From: Piscinibacter sp.
GTDB taxonomy: Bacteria; Pseudomonadota; Gammaproteobacteria; Burkholderiales; Burkholderiaceae_C
Assembly (NCBI GenBank): GCA_016706565.1
Contig: JADJJI010000015.1
Location: forward strand, 248,001 to 312,000
Direction: 5' to 3'
DNA length: 64,000 bases
Shown in pieces: positions 39,904-49,546 of the stretch. The notes beneath the pieces were generated by a model, which saw only the letters and a list, made by a program, of their open reading frames with translations, made no database searches and was not told the origin of the DNA. The first letter of the stretch is position 1. Each line of letters starts with the position of its first letter. Made by a program: the position numbers and the translations under genes.

Positions 39904-41190
39904 ATGTACTGCGCCATCGACTTCGGCACCTCCAACTCCGCTGTCGCGGTGCCCGACGCGGCACTGGGCATGCGCCTGGTCGAGCTCGAACCCGGCCAGC
40001 GCACCATGCCCACGGCCGTCTTCTACTTCGTCGACGGCCCCGAGCGCGACGGCCCGCCGCGCGCCTTCGGCCGCGCCGCCGTCGCGGCTTACGTCGACGG
40101 CCTGGACGGCCGGCTGATGCGCTCGATGAAGAGCATCCTGGGCAGCAGCCTGATCGACCAGACCACCGACGTGGGCGGCGGGCGCGGCGTGAAGTACCTC
40201 GACATCGTCGCCGGCTACCTGCGCCACCTGAAGCGCTGCGCCGAAGCCGACGCCGGCCAGCCGATCGAGCGCGTGGTGCTGGGCCGGCCGGTGTTCTTCG
40301 TCGACGACGAGCCGGCGCGCGATGCGCAGGCGCAGGCGGCGCTGGAGTCGGCGGCGCGCCAGGTCGGCTTTCGCGACATCCACTTCCAGTACGAGCCGAT
40401 CGCCGCGGCCTTCGACTACGAACGCAGCGTCGACGCCGAGCAGATCGTGCTGGTGGCCGACATCGGCGGCGGCACCTCGGACTTCTCCATCGTGCGCGTC
40501 GGCCCGCAACACGCCGCCAGGCTCGAACGCAAGGACGACATCCTCGCCAACCACGGCGTGCACATCGCCGGCACCGACTTCGACCGCCGTGTCGAGCTCG
40601 CCGCCATCCTGCCCGAGTTCGGCTACGGCGGTTTCGGGCCCAGCGTGGCCGGCGCGCCGCCGCGCGAGGTGCCCAGCGGCGTGTACTTCGACCTCGCCAC
40701 CTGGCACCTGATCAACACCGTCTACAACCCGGCGCGCGTGGCCGAGCTGCGCAGCATGCGTGGCTTCTACGCCGAGCCGCGCCACCACGAGCGGCTGATG
40801 ACGGTGGTCACCGAGCGCCTCGGCCACGAACTGGCCGCGCGCGCCGAGGGCGCGAAGATCGCCGTGGCCGACGGCGGCAGCACGCGCATCGACCTGTCGC
40901 ACGTGGAGAACCGCTTCGCCGTCGAGCTTGGCGAGGCGCAGGCGCTGCAGGCGCTCGACGCCGACATCGAGAAGATCATCGCCGCCGCGCGCGACACGGC
41001 GCGCCAGGCTGGATTGAAGCCCGACGCCATCGACGCGCTCTACTTCACCGGCGGCTCCACCGGCCTGCGCCTGCTCGCGCAGCGCATCGCCGCGGCCTTC
41101 CCGAAGGCACGCGCCGTGCGCGGCGACCGCTTCGCCAGCGTGGCCAACGGCCTGGGCGTGTTCGCGCAGCGCTGGTACGGGCGAAGCTAG
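39904..41190 (+). CDS. yegD: YegD-type Hsp70 family chaperone-like ATPase
   Basis: 428 residues. Actin-like ATPase motifs: phosphate 1 CAIDFGTSNSAVAVPD, phosphate 2 VLVADIGGGTSDFSIVRVG, adenosine motif ALYFTGGSTGLRLLAQ. The C-terminal peptide-binding half of DnaK is missing, as in E. coli YegD (about 450 residues). Role unknown. Start ATG 39904 begins the fold directly; the frame runs far upstream as antisense of phoD. Confidence 0.88.
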   Translation: MYCAIDFGTSNSAVAVPDAALGMRLVELEPGQRTMPTAVFYFVDGPERDGPPRAFGRAAVAAYVDGLDGRLMRSMKSILGSSLIDQTTDVGGGRGVKYLDIVAGYLRHLKRCAEADAGQPIERVVLGRPVFFVDDEPARDAQAQAALESAARQVGFRDIHFQYEPIAAAFDYERSVDAEQIVLVADIGGGTSDFSIVRVGPQHAARLERKDDILANHGVHIAGTDFDRRVELAAILPEFGYGGFGPSVAGAPPREVPSGVYFDLATWHLINTVYNPARVAELRSMRGFYAEPRHHERLMTVVTERLGHELAARAEGAKIAVADGGSTRIDLSHVENRFAVELGEAQALQALDADIEKIIAAARDTARQAGLKPDAIDALYFTGGSTGLRLLAQRIAAAFPKARAVRGDRFASVANGLGVFAQRWYGRS

Positions 41191-41262
41191 GGCCTGTTCA
41201 CAGTACGGGGAGGCTCGCCGGGCTATGCTGGAATCCGGGGCCACCCGATCCCGGAGTCCTCC

Positions 41263-42687
41263 ATGCTGCCCTCGACCCTGCGCCGCCTCGCCGCGGCCGC
41301 CACGCTCGCCACCGCGGCCACGGCCCACGCCCAGGCCGACGACCCGATGGTGTCCGCCGTGCTGGCGGATATCTCCGCGCAGCGCATCGAGCAGCGCATC
41401 CGCACGCTGGTGGACTTCGGCACGCGGCACACCGCCTCGGAGACCGCGTCCGACACGCGCGGCATCGGCGCCGCGCGGCGCTGGATCGAGCGCGAGCTGC
41501 GCGCCTGCTCGCGCGACACGGGCGGGGCGCTGCAGGTGCAGATGCGCAGCCATGTCGAGCCGGCCGGCCGGCGGCTGTCGAAGCCCACCGAGATCGTCAA
41601 TGTGGTGGCCACGCTGCCGGGCGCCTCGGCCTCTGTCGGGCGCGAGCGCGTGCTGGTGGTCAGCGGCCACTACGACTCGCGCAACACCGACGTCAACGAT
41701 GCGACTGGCATCGCACCCGGCGCCAACGACGATGCCTCGGGCACGGCGGTGGTGATGGAGCTGGCCTGCGCGATGGCGAAGCACCGCTTCGATGCCACGC
41801 TGGTCTTCATGGCCGTGGCCGGCGAGGAGCAGGGCCTTCTCGGTGCTGCGCAGATGGCGCGCGAGGCGCGCCGCGACGGCGTCGCCATCGAGGCGATGAT
41901 CACCAACGACATCGTCGGCAGTTCGCGCGGCGATTTCGGCCAGCACGATCCGAAGCGGCTGCGCCTGTTCGCCGATGGCTTCGACCCGCTGCTGCGCATG
42001 CTCGTCGCGTCGCAGGGCAACGCGGGGCCGGGCGAGGAGGAAGCACGTGCGATGGCCGGCACGCGCGAGGCGCTGCAGGCGCTGGCGCTGGCCGGCGGCG
42101 GCGAAGACCTGCCGACGCACCAGCTCGGCCGCCACCTCAAGGCGGCGGGCGAGCGCTACGTGCCCGGCTTCCAGGTGCAGCTGATCCAGCGGCGCGACCG
42201 CTACCTGCGCGGTGGCGACCACCTGCCTTTCCTGGAGCGCGGCTACGCGGCAGTGCGATTCACCGAGCCCTTCGAGAACTTCCGCCACCAGCACCAGAAC
42301 GTGCGTGTCGAGAACGGCGTGGCCTATGGCGACCTGCCCGAGCACGTGGACATGGCCTATGTCGCCGACGTCGCCCGCGTGAACGCCGCGGGCCTGGCCA
42401 CGCTGGCGCTGGCACCGCCGCCACCGCGCAACGTCAAGCTCGATGCCAGCGAGCTGACCAACGGCAGCACGCTGCAATGGGACGTGGATCCGGCCGTGGC
42501 CGGCTACCGCATCGTCTGGCGCGCCACCGACTCGGCGACCTGGCAGCACGCGCGCGACGTCGGCAGCGTGGGCCGTGCGACGCTGGACGACATCAGCAAG
42601 GACAACGTCATCTTCGGCGTGATGGCCGTGTCGGCGCGCGGTCACGCCAGCCTGGCCGCCTACCCCTTGCCGCTGGTGCGGCGCTGA
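41263..42687 (+). CDS. secreted M28-family zinc metallopeptidase
   Basis: 474 residues with signal peptide (ending AHAQA). The co-catalytic zinc motifs are VVSGHYDSRNTD (His, Asp), GANDDASGTAVVMEL (Asp), VAVAGEEQGLLGA-type segment (catalytic Glu-Glu), TNDIVGSS (Asp) and FRHQHQN (His). This fits aminopeptidases of the M28 group. The last ~80 residues (NVKLDASELTNGSTLQWDV...YRIVWRATDSATWQ) look like a fibronectin-type domain. Monocistronic. Confidence 0.9.
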   Translation: MLPSTLRRLAAAATLATAATAHAQADDPMVSAVLADISAQRIEQRIRTLVDFGTRHTASETASDTRGIGAARRWIERELRACSRDTGGALQVQMRSHVEPAGRRLSKPTEIVNVVATLPGASASVGRERVLVVSGHYDSRNTDVNDATGIAPGANDDASGTAVVMELACAMAKHRFDATLVFMAVAGEEQGLLGAAQMAREARRDGVAIEAMITNDIVGSSRGDFGQHDPKRLRLFADGFDPLLRMLVASQGNAGPGEEEARAMAGTREALQALALAGGGEDLPTHQLGRHLKAAGERYVPGFQVQLIQRRDRYLRGGDHLPFLERGYAAVRFTEPFENFRHQHQNVRVENGVAYGDLPEHVDMAYVADVARVNAAGLATLALAPPPPRNVKLDASELTNGSTLQWDVDPAVAGYRIVWRATDSATWQHARDVGSVGRATLDDISKDNVIFGVMAVSARGHASLAAYPLPLVRR

Positions 42688-42690
42688 GGG

Positions 42691-43128
42691 TCAGGGGGCG
42701 AGGTCGAACAGGCTGGTCGCTTCGAGGTCTAGCACCTCGGTGCCCTTCGCATTGAAGAGCTGCCAGCGCCAGCGCAGGATGCCCAGCGCGCTCTGGCCCT
42801 TGGAGCGCCGCACCTCGACCACGGTGGCGCGCACCGTGAGCCGGTCGCCCGGGCGCACCGGGTGCGGCCACTTCACGTAGGCCAGGCCGGGCGAGGCGAA
42901 CGACTCGCTGCCGGCCAGCGCCGCATCGGCCACCAGCCGCATCGCGATGCCGCAGGTGTGCCAGCCGCTGGCGATCAGGCCTTCGAAGCGCCCGCCTTTC
43001 GCGGCCTGCGCATCGGTGTGGAACCACTGCGGGTCGTAGGCGGTGGCGAAGCGGACGATCTCTTCTTCGCTCACCTCGTAGGGGCCAGCCTCGATCGCCT
43101 GCCCGGCGTGGAACTCGGCGAACTTCAT
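42691..43128 (-). CDS. MaoC-family (R)-specific enoyl-CoA hydratase-like protein
   Basis: 145 residues, hot-dog fold. DPQWFHTDAQAAKGGRFEGLIASGWHTCGIAMRL contains the Asp and His of the hydratase 2 motif. Follows the 3-hydroxyacyl-CoA dehydrogenase gene by ATGA overlap at the end of the boxCBA operon, so it probably acts on CoA thioesters from benzoate breakdown (inference). Could instead be a thioesterase-like member. Confidence 0.87.
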   Translation of the reverse strand: MKFAEFHAGQAIEAGPYEVSEEEIVRFATAYDPQWFHTDAQAAKGGRFEGLIASGWHTCGIAMRLVADAALAGSESFASPGLAYVKWPHPVRPGDRLTVRATVVEVRRSKGQSALGILRWRWQLFNAKGTEVLDLEATSLFDLAP

Positions 43129-44660
43129 GCCTGCAGATGCGCGTGGCGGCGCAGCCAGGGGCTGACGCGATAACGCTCGCCGCGGTACTCGGCATCGAGC
43201 GCACGCAGCACGCCGACGACACCGTCCACGCTCCAGTGCGCGAGCCATTCGAAGGGGCCGGCCGGGTAGTTGACGCCGAGCTTCATCGCCGCATCGGCGC
43301 CGGCGGTGTCGCACACGCCCTGCAGCACGGCGTCGGCGCCTTCGTTGATCAGCATGGCGATGGTGCGCGCCACCACCAGCCCCGGCGCATCGGCCAGCGG
43401 CAGCGGCGTGAAGCCCAGCGCGGCGAGCCACGCGCCAGCCTGCGTCTGCCAGGCGGCGTGCGATCCCGGCGCGACGGCATAGGCCAGCGCGCTGCCGGGC
43501 GCGATCGGCTGCACCAGCGGGCGGTCGAACACGGCGACGTCGGCAGCGCCGAAGTCGTGCGCCAGTTGCTGCGCGGTGCGGCCATCAGTCAGCACCAGCC
43601 GCGCGCCGTCGATCGACAGGCCGACCCAGTCGCTGGCGAGTTCGCGGGCCGGGCCCCAGCCCTGCGGCGCGAGCGCGGCGATGGCGGCGTGCTCCAGGTG
43701 GTCGGCGATCGGCCCGATGCCGTGCACCGTGACCTGCCGCGCCGTGGCCGGAGCCTCGTGCACCGCCACCGGCAAGGGCGCCGGGCCGCTGCTGCCCGCT
43801 TCGTAGCGGTAGAAGCCGCGGCCGCTCTTGCGGCCGAACAGGCCGCCGGCGACCATCTCGCGCTGCACCAGCGAGGGCACGAAGCGTTTGTCCTGGAAGT
43901 TGGCTTCGTAGACCGAATTAGTCACGGCAAAGTTGGTGTCGTGCCCGATCAGGTCCATCAGCTCGCACGGCCCCATGCGAAAGCCTGCTGCCTTCAGGCA
44001 GGCGTCGAGCACCTGCGGCGTGGCGGCCTGCTCCTGCAGCAGGGCGAGCGTCTCGGCGTAGTAGGGCCGCGCGATCCGGTTGACGATGAAGCCCGGCGTG
44101 CTCTTCGCGTGCACCGGCGTCTTGCCCCAGGCCCGGCTCAGTTCGAAGATCGCCTCGGCAACGGGCGCATCGGTCTGCAGCCCGCTGACCACCTCGACCA
44201 GCTTCATCAGCGGCACCGGGTTGAAGAAGTGCATGCCGACCAGCCGCCCCGGGTGCTGCAGGCCGTTGGCGATGGCGGTGACGCTGATCGACGAGGTGTT
44301 CGTGGCCAGCACCGCCCCCGGAGCGACGATGCCTTCGAGTTCATTGAACAGGCTGCGCTTGGCCTCCAGCTTCTCGACGATCGCCTCGACCACCAGGGCG
44401 CTGTCGCGCGCCTGCGCCAGCGAGTTGATCGCCGCGGTGCGGCCGATCGCTTCGCGGGCCATCTCGGCGTCGAGCCGGCCCTTGTCGACCAGCGATTTCA
44501 GCGTGGCCGCGAGCTTGTCCAGGGCCTGGCTGGCCGCGCCTTCGCGCATGTCGAACAGCTTGACGGGATGGCCGGCCAGTGCCGCCACCTGCACGATGCC
44601 GATGCCCATGATGCCGGCGCCCACCACCAGCACGGGGGCGCCGCGAAGATCCGTCGTCAT
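43125..44660 (-). CDS. 3-hydroxyacyl-CoA dehydrogenase, PaaH/PaaC-like
   Basis: 511 residues. NAD-binding VLVVGAGIMGIGIVQVAAL (10-28), ATNTSSISVTAIA, and HFFNPVPLMKLVEVVSG precede a duplicated C-terminal dehydrogenase domain (FIVNRIARPYYAETL, GLFGRKSGRGFYRYE and a second copy ending NYPAGPFEWLAHW). The length and double domain fit 3-hydroxyadipyl-CoA dehydrogenase. That step lies directly downstream of the BoxD product pathway. Starts 2 nt before the boxA stop region. Confidence 0.92.
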   Translation of the reverse strand: MTTDLRGAPVLVVGAGIMGIGIVQVAALAGHPVKLFDMREGAASQALDKLAATLKSLVDKGRLDAEMAREAIGRTAAINSLAQARDSALVVEAIVEKLEAKRSLFNELEGIVAPGAVLATNTSSISVTAIANGLQHPGRLVGMHFFNPVPLMKLVEVVSGLQTDAPVAEAIFELSRAWGKTPVHAKSTPGFIVNRIARPYYAETLALLQEQAATPQVLDACLKAAGFRMGPCELMDLIGHDTNFAVTNSVYEANFQDKRFVPSLVQREMVAGGLFGRKSGRGFYRYEAGSSGPAPLPVAVHEAPATARQVTVHGIGPIADHLEHAAIAALAPQGWGPARELASDWVGLSIDGARLVLTDGRTAQQLAHDFGAADVAVFDRPLVQPIAPGSALAYAVAPGSHAAWQTQAGAWLAALGFTPLPLADAPGLVVARTIAMLINEGADAVLQGVCDTAGADAAMKLGVNYPAGPFEWLAHWSVDGVVGVLRALDAEYRGERYRVSPWLRRHAHLQA

Positions 44661-44662
44661 GG

Positions 44663-45949
44663 TCAGTAGGTCTCCAGGTGAAGGCGGCCTTCGCGCTTGA
44701 GCGCCGCGCCGACCGTGTCCCAGTCGAGCCCGGCACCGCGTGCGATGTCGCGCAGCGTGGCGACCACGCCCTCTTCCATGGCCTTCAGGCCGCAGACATA
44801 GAAGCAGGCGTTCGGATCGGCGAGCAGCGCGGCCAGGTCGGCGGCGCGCTCAGCCATCGCATGCTGCACGTAGCGCTTGGGCTGGCCGGCGGCGCGCGAG
44901 AAGGCGAAGTTGATGTCGATGAAATCCTTCGGCAGGTTCTGCAGCGGGCCGAAGTAGGGCAACTCTTCCTTGGTGCGCGCGCCGAAGAAGAGCATCAGCT
45001 TGCCGCCCTCGAACTTGCCCGACTGGCGCAGCCGCCGGCGCCACTCGGTCATCGCCCGCATCGGCGCGCTGCCGGTGCCGGTGCAGATCATCACGATGTG
45101 GCTCTTCGGATGGTTGGGCATCAGGAAGCTGGCGCCGAACGGGCCGATCACCTGCACCTTGTCGCCCACCTTCAGGTCGCACATGTAGTTGCTGGCCACG
45201 CCGCGCACGGGGTTGCCCTGGTGGTCCTCGAGCACGCGCTTGATGGTCAGCGAGAGGTTGTTGTAGCCCGGCCGCTCGCCGTTGCGCGGGCTGGCGATGC
45301 TGTACTGGCGCGCATGGTGCGGGCGGCCGTTGGCATCGGTGCCCGGGGGCACGATGCCGATGCTCTGGCCTTCGAGCACCGGGAAGGGCATGGCGCCGAA
45401 GTCGAGCACCACGTGGTGGGTGTCGTACTCCTTGCCGACCTCGGTGACGCGCACGTTGCCGGTCACCGTGGCGGTGACACTCTTCTCTGCCGACTTCGGG
45501 CCGTACAGATTGACGTAGGCGTGCGCCGCCGACCAGGGCGGCAGCGTGGCGTTGTACTGCGCGCTGTTGAAGGCGGCCTCACTGCCGGGCGTCGCGCTCG
45601 CACTGGCGGACGCCGCCGCCGGCTCGGCGACGGGCACGGCATCGGCGGCGACGCCGGACTCGGCCATCTGCTCGGGTGTCAGTTCCGCCGGCAAGCTGTC
45701 CCAGACCAACTGCTCGGCCAGGCCGTAGGCCTTCACGCGCGGCATGCTGCGCCAGTTGTCGATGCTGCCGGTCGGGCAGGGCGGGATGCAGGCCATGCAG
45801 AAGTTGCACTTGTCCGCGTCGACCACGTAGTTGCGCGAATCGTGCGTGATCGCCTGCACCGGGCAGGTGGCCTCGCAGGTGTTGCAGCGGATGCAGATCT
45901 CGGGGTCGATCAGGTGCTGCTTGATGACAGCCGTGTCAGCCATGTCCAT
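44663..45949 (-). CDS. boxA: benzoyl-CoA 2,3-epoxidase, reductase subunit
   Basis: NADPH-dependent reductase that passes electrons to BoxB. 428 residues. Two 4Fe-4S clusters: C19-C22-C25-C29 and C48-C51-C54-C58. An Ala/Ser-rich linker (about 110-125) leads to a ferredoxin-NADP reductase module with FAD motif RQYSIAS and NADP motif [13 protein letters not shown], ending [15 protein letters not shown] at 45949 is preferred to the ATG two codons later because GAGGAG is well spaced from it. Middle of leftward operon boxC-boxB-boxA. Confidence 0.96.
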   Translation of the reverse strand: MDMADTAVIKQHLIDPEICIRCNTCEATCPVQAITHDSRNYVVDADKCNFCMACIPPCPTGSIDNWRSMPRVKAYGLAEQLVWDSLPAELTPEQMAESGVAADAVPVAEPAAASASASATPGSEAAFNSAQYNATLPPWSAAHAYVNLYGPKSAEKSVTATVTGNVRVTEVGKEYDTHHVVLDFGAMPFPVLEGQSIGIVPPGTDANGRPHHARQYSIASPRNGERPGYNNLSLTIKRVLEDHQGNPVRGVASNYMCDLKVGDKVQVIGPFGASFLMPNHPKSHIVMICTGTGSAPMRAMTEWRRRLRQSGKFEGGKLMLFFGARTKEELPYFGPLQNLPKDFIDINFAFSRAAGQPKRYVQHAMAERAADLAALLADPNACFYVCGLKAMEEGVVATLRDIARGAGLDWDTVGAALKREGRLHLETY

Positions 45950-46025
45950 GCTCTTGTCTCCTCGGTGCCCTTGTAGGAAGGGGGCCTTGCGGCCCCCCTG
46001 TTCCTCACGCGGCCGGTGTGCCTGC

Positions 46026-47453
46026 TCAGGCAAAACGAATGTATTCGAAGTCCACCGGCTGGCGGTTGATGCCCATGACCGGCGGGGCGATCCAGTTGGC
46101 GAACTTGCCCGGCTCGACGACGCGGCCCATCAGGCTGGCCACGAAGGCGCGGTCGCTGCCGCTGGGCAGCCAGTCGTCGACCTTGGCGTTCCACTCGGCT
46201 TCGCTGATCACCTGGCCCTCGGGCGACACCTTCACGCCGGACAGCGCGCCGATGCTGCGATGGAACGCCTTGTGCGGCGTCTTCAGGCGGAACGGGATGC
46301 CGGCCTTCTCGATCACCTTGTTCCAGCGCTCCACGCCGGCGCGCGAGTCGGCGATGTAGTCGTCGCGCAGCACTTCGTTGAGCGCATTGAGCATCGGCAC
46401 CTCGCGCTCGACGAGCTTGCCGCCCACGGCCTGCAGCACCTTGTAGGTCTGGCCGCGCAGCTGGTGGTCGTCGACGCGCTTGCCTTCCTCGTAGCGGCCC
46501 TTCAGGCCGGTCGAGTAGAAGGTGGCGGCGTTGCTCGACTCGTCGGCGCCGAACAGGTCGATGGTCACCGAGAAGTGGAAGTTCAGGTAGCGCTGCAGCG
46601 TCGGCAGGTCGATCACGCCGGCCGCGCGCAGCTTCTTCGGGTCGTCGGTCTTGAGCTCGTTCATCGCCGCGCAGGTGCGCTGGATGACGCGGCTGATGCC
46701 CGACTCGCCGACGAACATGTGGTGCGCTTCTTCGGTCAGCATGAACTTGGTCGTGCGGGCCAGCGGGTCGAAGCTCGACTCGGCCAGCGCGCACAGCTGG
46801 AACTTGCCGTCGCGGTCGGTGAAGTAGGTGAACATGAAGAACGACAGCCAGTCCGGCGTCTGTTCATTGAACGCCTGCAGGATGCGCGGGTTGTCCTGGT
46901 TGCCGCTGCGGCGCTCGAGCAGCGCCTCGCCTTCCTCGCGGCCGTCGCGGCCGAAGTACTTGTGCAGCAGGTAGACCATCGCCCACAGGTGGCGGCCTTC
47001 TTCCACGTTCACCTGGAACAGGTTGCGCAGGTCGTACTGGCTCGGGCAGGTCAGGCCCAGATGGCGCTGCTGCTCGACGCTCGCCGGCTCGGTGTCGCCC
47101 TGCGTGACGATGATGCGGCGCAGGTTGGCACGGTATTCCCCGGGCACGTCCTTCCAGGCGTCTTCGCCCTTGTGGTCGCCGAAGTGGATCTTGCGGTCCT
47201 TCTCGCCCGGGTTCAGGAAGATGCCCCAGCGGTAATCGGGCATCTTCACGTGGCCGAACTGCGCCCAGCCCTGCGGGTCGACGCTGACCGCGGTGCGCAG
47301 GTAGACGTCGAAGTTCTGCGAGCCGTCCGGGCCCATGTCGTCCCACCAGGCCAGGTAGTTCGGCTGCCACTGCTCGAGCGCGCGCTGCAGCGTGCGGTCC
47401 TCGCTCAGGTTGACGTTGTTCGGGATCTTGTCGCTGTAGCTGATCGTGCTCAT
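46026..47453 (-). CDS. boxB: benzoyl-CoA 2,3-epoxidase, diiron oxygenase subunit
   Basis: Inserts one O2-derived oxygen into benzoyl-CoA to give 2,3-epoxybenzoyl-CoA. 475 residues, family length. ExxH diiron ligands are visible at E152-G-R-H155 and in [12 protein letters not shown] (E241/E242 with H244/H245). N-terminal [20 protein letters not shown] is well conserved in BoxB. Between boxC (33-bp gap) and boxA. Confidence 0.97.
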   Translation of the reverse strand: MSTISYSDKIPNNVNLSEDRTLQRALEQWQPNYLAWWDDMGPDGSQNFDVYLRTAVSVDPQGWAQFGHVKMPDYRWGIFLNPGEKDRKIHFGDHKGEDAWKDVPGEYRANLRRIIVTQGDTEPASVEQQRHLGLTCPSQYDLRNLFQVNVEEGRHLWAMVYLLHKYFGRDGREEGEALLERRSGNQDNPRILQAFNEQTPDWLSFFMFTYFTDRDGKFQLCALAESSFDPLARTTKFMLTEEAHHMFVGESGISRVIQRTCAAMNELKTDDPKKLRAAGVIDLPTLQRYLNFHFSVTIDLFGADESSNAATFYSTGLKGRYEEGKRVDDHQLRGQTYKVLQAVGGKLVEREVPMLNALNEVLRDDYIADSRAGVERWNKVIEKAGIPFRLKTPHKAFHRSIGALSGVKVSPEGQVISEAEWNAKVDDWLPSGSDRAFVASLMGRVVEPGKFANWIAPPVMGINRQPVDFEYIRFA

Positions 47454-47486
47454 GTCTGCTCCGTCGTGATTCGTGTCGTGCGCGGC

Positions 47487-49145
47487 TTAGACGCGGTTCC
47501 AGTCGAAGGCCGCCTTGTCGCCCTTGCCGTAGACCTTCAGGGCGCCCTTTTCGCCGACGGCGTTGGGGCGCTGGAAGATCCAGTTCTGCCAGGCGGTGAG
47601 CCGGCCGAAGACGCGGGTGAACATGTTCTCGGGGCCGTTGAAGCGCAGGTTGGCTTCCATGCCGGTCAGCGCGTCCGGGCTCATCGCCACGCGCTCCTCG
47701 ATGGCGATGCGCGTCTCGTCGGCCCAGTCGATGTCGTCGGGGTTGCTCGTCACCAGGCCGATGGCGAAGGCGGCGTCGGCGTCCAGCGGCTTGCCGGCCT
47801 GGGCGCGCACGGCGTCGAGTGCCGGCGCTTCGTCGTAGAAGCGGCGCTGCAGTCGGCTCTGGCCGGTGACCATCGGGAACAGGCCGAAGTTCGTATCGCC
47901 CACGGTGATCTTGGGTGCCTTTGATTCGTCGTCGGGCAGCGCCAGGTGGTAGGTGCGGTCGCAGGCCAGCGCCAGCTCGAGGAAGCTGCCGGCGAAGCAG
48001 GAGCCCGGCTCGATCAGCGCGAACAGCGAGCGCGACGAGACATCCAGGCGGCTGAAGGTGCGGCGCAGCAGGCCGATCGTCTCGCGCACCAGCCAGTGCT
48101 TCTGGTGGGCCATCAGCGTGGCGTCCATCGCCAGCACGTTCGCGGCATCGCCTTGCGTCTTGATCAGCCACAGGCCGATGTCGAGCTCGTTGGTGCGCAT
48201 CGACAGGATGGCGTCTTCCAGTTCGCGGGCCATCGCCAGCGGGTACCAGTCGGCGCCGGCGGCCTCGATGCCGGCCACGTCGCTCGGCTGCGCGCCGGAG
48301 GGCGCCTTGACAGTGAACACGGCGGTGCGCTTGGCGCGGTCGATCTCGACGGTCACGTGTTGGTAGCGCAGCGCATCGGCTTCGACGGTGCGCGCCAGCG
48401 GTGCCAGCTTGACGCCCTTGCCGTTGGCCGGGCGGTCGCTCTGCGCGGCCAGCTCGAGCGCACGCTCCTGCACCTTGGCCGCGAACTGCTGCGGCTTGGC
48501 GATCGCATCGACGAGGCGCCAGTCCTTCGCCTTCTGGCCGCGCACGCCTTCAGTGGTGGTGCAGAAGATGTCGGCGAGGTCGTGGCGCACGTGGCGCTTG
48601 TCGGTCACGCGGGTCAGGCCGCCGGTGCCGGGCAGCACGCCCAGCAGCGGCACTTCGGGCAGGCTCACCGCGCTGCTGCGGTCGTCGACCAGGATGATCT
48701 CGTCGCAGGCGAGTGCGAGCTCATAACCGCCGCCGGCGCAGGCGCCGTTCACGGCAGCGAGGAACTTCAGGCCGCTGTGCTTGGAAGAGTCCTCCAGGCC
48801 GTTGCGCGTCTCGTTGGTGAACTTGCAGAAGTTCACCTTCCAGGCGTGGCTGCTCACGCCCAGCATGAAGATGTTGGCGCCGGAGCAGAACACCTTCTCC
48901 TTGGCGCTGGTGACCACCACCGTGCGCACCTCGGGGTGCTCGAAGCGGATGCGGTTGATGGCGTCGTTCAGCTCGATGTCGACGCCCAGGTCGTAGCTGT
49001 TGAGCTTGAGCTTGTAGCCGGGACGCAGGCCGCCGTTCTCGTCGAAGTCGGCGGCGAGCGTGGCCACCGGGCCCTCGAACTTGAGCTTCCAGTGACGGTA
49101 CTGGTCGGGGGAGGTCTGGTATTCGACGCGAAGGTCTTGGGTCAC
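47487..49145 (-). CDS. boxC: 2,3-epoxybenzoyl-CoA dihydrolase (benzoyl-CoA-dihydrodiol lyase)
   Basis: Cleaves the ring of 2,3-epoxybenzoyl-CoA to 3,4-didehydroadipyl-CoA semialdehyde and formate. 552 residues, two crotonase-like halves: VFCSGANIFMLGVSSHAWKV and NGACAGGGYELALACDEIILVDD in the first, ALIEPGSCFAGSFLELALACD in the second. It starts with GTG at 49145; AGGAGA 5 nt upstream and homology from TQDLRVEYQ fix this. First gene after the box promoter. Confidence 0.96.
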   Translation of the reverse strand: MTQDLRVEYQTSPDQYRHWKLKFEGPVATLAADFDENGGLRPGYKLKLNSYDLGVDIELNDAINRIRFEHPEVRTVVVTSAKEKVFCSGANIFMLGVSSHAWKVNFCKFTNETRNGLEDSSKHSGLKFLAAVNGACAGGGYELALACDEIILVDDRSSAVSLPEVPLLGVLPGTGGLTRVTDKRHVRHDLADIFCTTTEGVRGQKAKDWRLVDAIAKPQQFAAKVQERALELAAQSDRPANGKGVKLAPLARTVEADALRYQHVTVEIDRAKRTAVFTVKAPSGAQPSDVAGIEAAGADWYPLAMARELEDAILSMRTNELDIGLWLIKTQGDAANVLAMDATLMAHQKHWLVRETIGLLRRTFSRLDVSSRSLFALIEPGSCFAGSFLELALACDRTYHLALPDDESKAPKITVGDTNFGLFPMVTGQSRLQRRFYDEAPALDAVRAQAGKPLDADAAFAIGLVTSNPDDIDWADETRIAIEERVAMSPDALTGMEANLRFNGPENMFTRVFGRLTAWQNWIFQRPNAVGEKGALKVYGKGDKAAFDWNRV

Positions 49146-49150
49146 GGCTG

Positions 49151-49156
49151 TCTCCT
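49151..49156 (-). promoter_or_regulatory. ribosome binding site deciding the GTG start of boxC
   Basis: AGGAGA on the minus strand, 5 nt before GTG 49145. An in-frame ATG far upstream (49214) lacks such a site and would lie inside the promoter. Confidence 0.7.
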
Positions 49157-49202
49157 GGTCAGTCTGCGGCGGGCGACACGATTGGCCCACACACTGATGA
49201 GC

Positions 49203-49231
49203 ATCATAGTGCACGAACTTTCACTCGTCAA
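49203..49231 (-). promoter_or_regulatory. sigma-70-type promoter of boxC operon
   Basis: Minus strand: TTGACG (49226-49231), exactly 17 bp, then TATGAT (49203-49208), about 58 bp before the boxC start. It is close to consensus, notable in this high-GC genome. A TGCA (49210-49213) sits within the spacer. Confidence 0.75.
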
Positions 49232-49240
49232 GCAATATCA

Positions 49241-49254
49241 TGCAGTTTTCTGCA
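49241..49254. promoter_or_regulatory. probable BoxR operator upstream of boxC
   Basis: TGCA-GTTTTC-TGCA, two TGCA boxes 6 nt apart, just upstream of the -35 of the boxC promoter; a third TGCA is at 49210-49213. BoxR/BzdR regulators are reported to use TGCA-containing repeats, released by benzoyl-CoA. Similar spacing recurs before boxR. Confidence 0.6.
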
Positions 49255-49260
49255 TGAGGG

Positions 49261-49545
49261 CTCAGACCAGAGCGAAGGCCCTGCGAAGCTGGCCAGCGTC
49301 GGTCTGAGGTGAGCCGCCTGCGCTGCGCAGTTTCACAGGCGCTTCGCTGCGGCGGCTCAGACCAGAGCGAAGGCCCTGCGAAGCTGGCCAGCGTCGGTCT
49401 GAGGTGAGCCGCCTGCGCTGCGCAGTTTCACAGGCGCTTCGCTGCGGCGGCTCAGACCAGAGCGAAGGCCCTGCGAAGCTGGCCAGCGTCGGTCTGAGGT
49501 GAGCAGCCTGCGCTGCGCAGTTTCACAGACGCCTCGCTGCGGCGG
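49261..49545. repeat. three tandem 95-bp repeats with paired hairpins between boxR and boxC
   Basis: Copies start at 49261, 49356 and 49451. The first two are essentially identical; the third differs at a few bases (GAGCAGCC for GAGCCGCC; CAGACGCCTC for CAGGCGCTTC). Each unit can form a hairpin CTCAGACC/GGTCTGAG (40 bp apart) and a second GAGCCGCC/GGCGGCTC. The array begins at the boxR stop codon in transcription order and ends just before the TGCA operator. Together with the promoter it accounts for the 401-bp gap 49146-49546; no gene seen. Confidence 0.92.
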
Positions 49546-49546
49546 C

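Noticed and set aside
39886-42645. 919-codon open frame on the minus strand opposite yegD and the M28 peptidase
   Set aside because: It is Arg/His/Val-rich, matches no family and mirrors two genes with intact motifs; typical antisense frame in high-GC DNA.
49261-49545. Tandem repeat considered as a CRISPR array
   Set aside because: Units of 95 bp are contiguous, with no variable spacers and no cas genes nearby.
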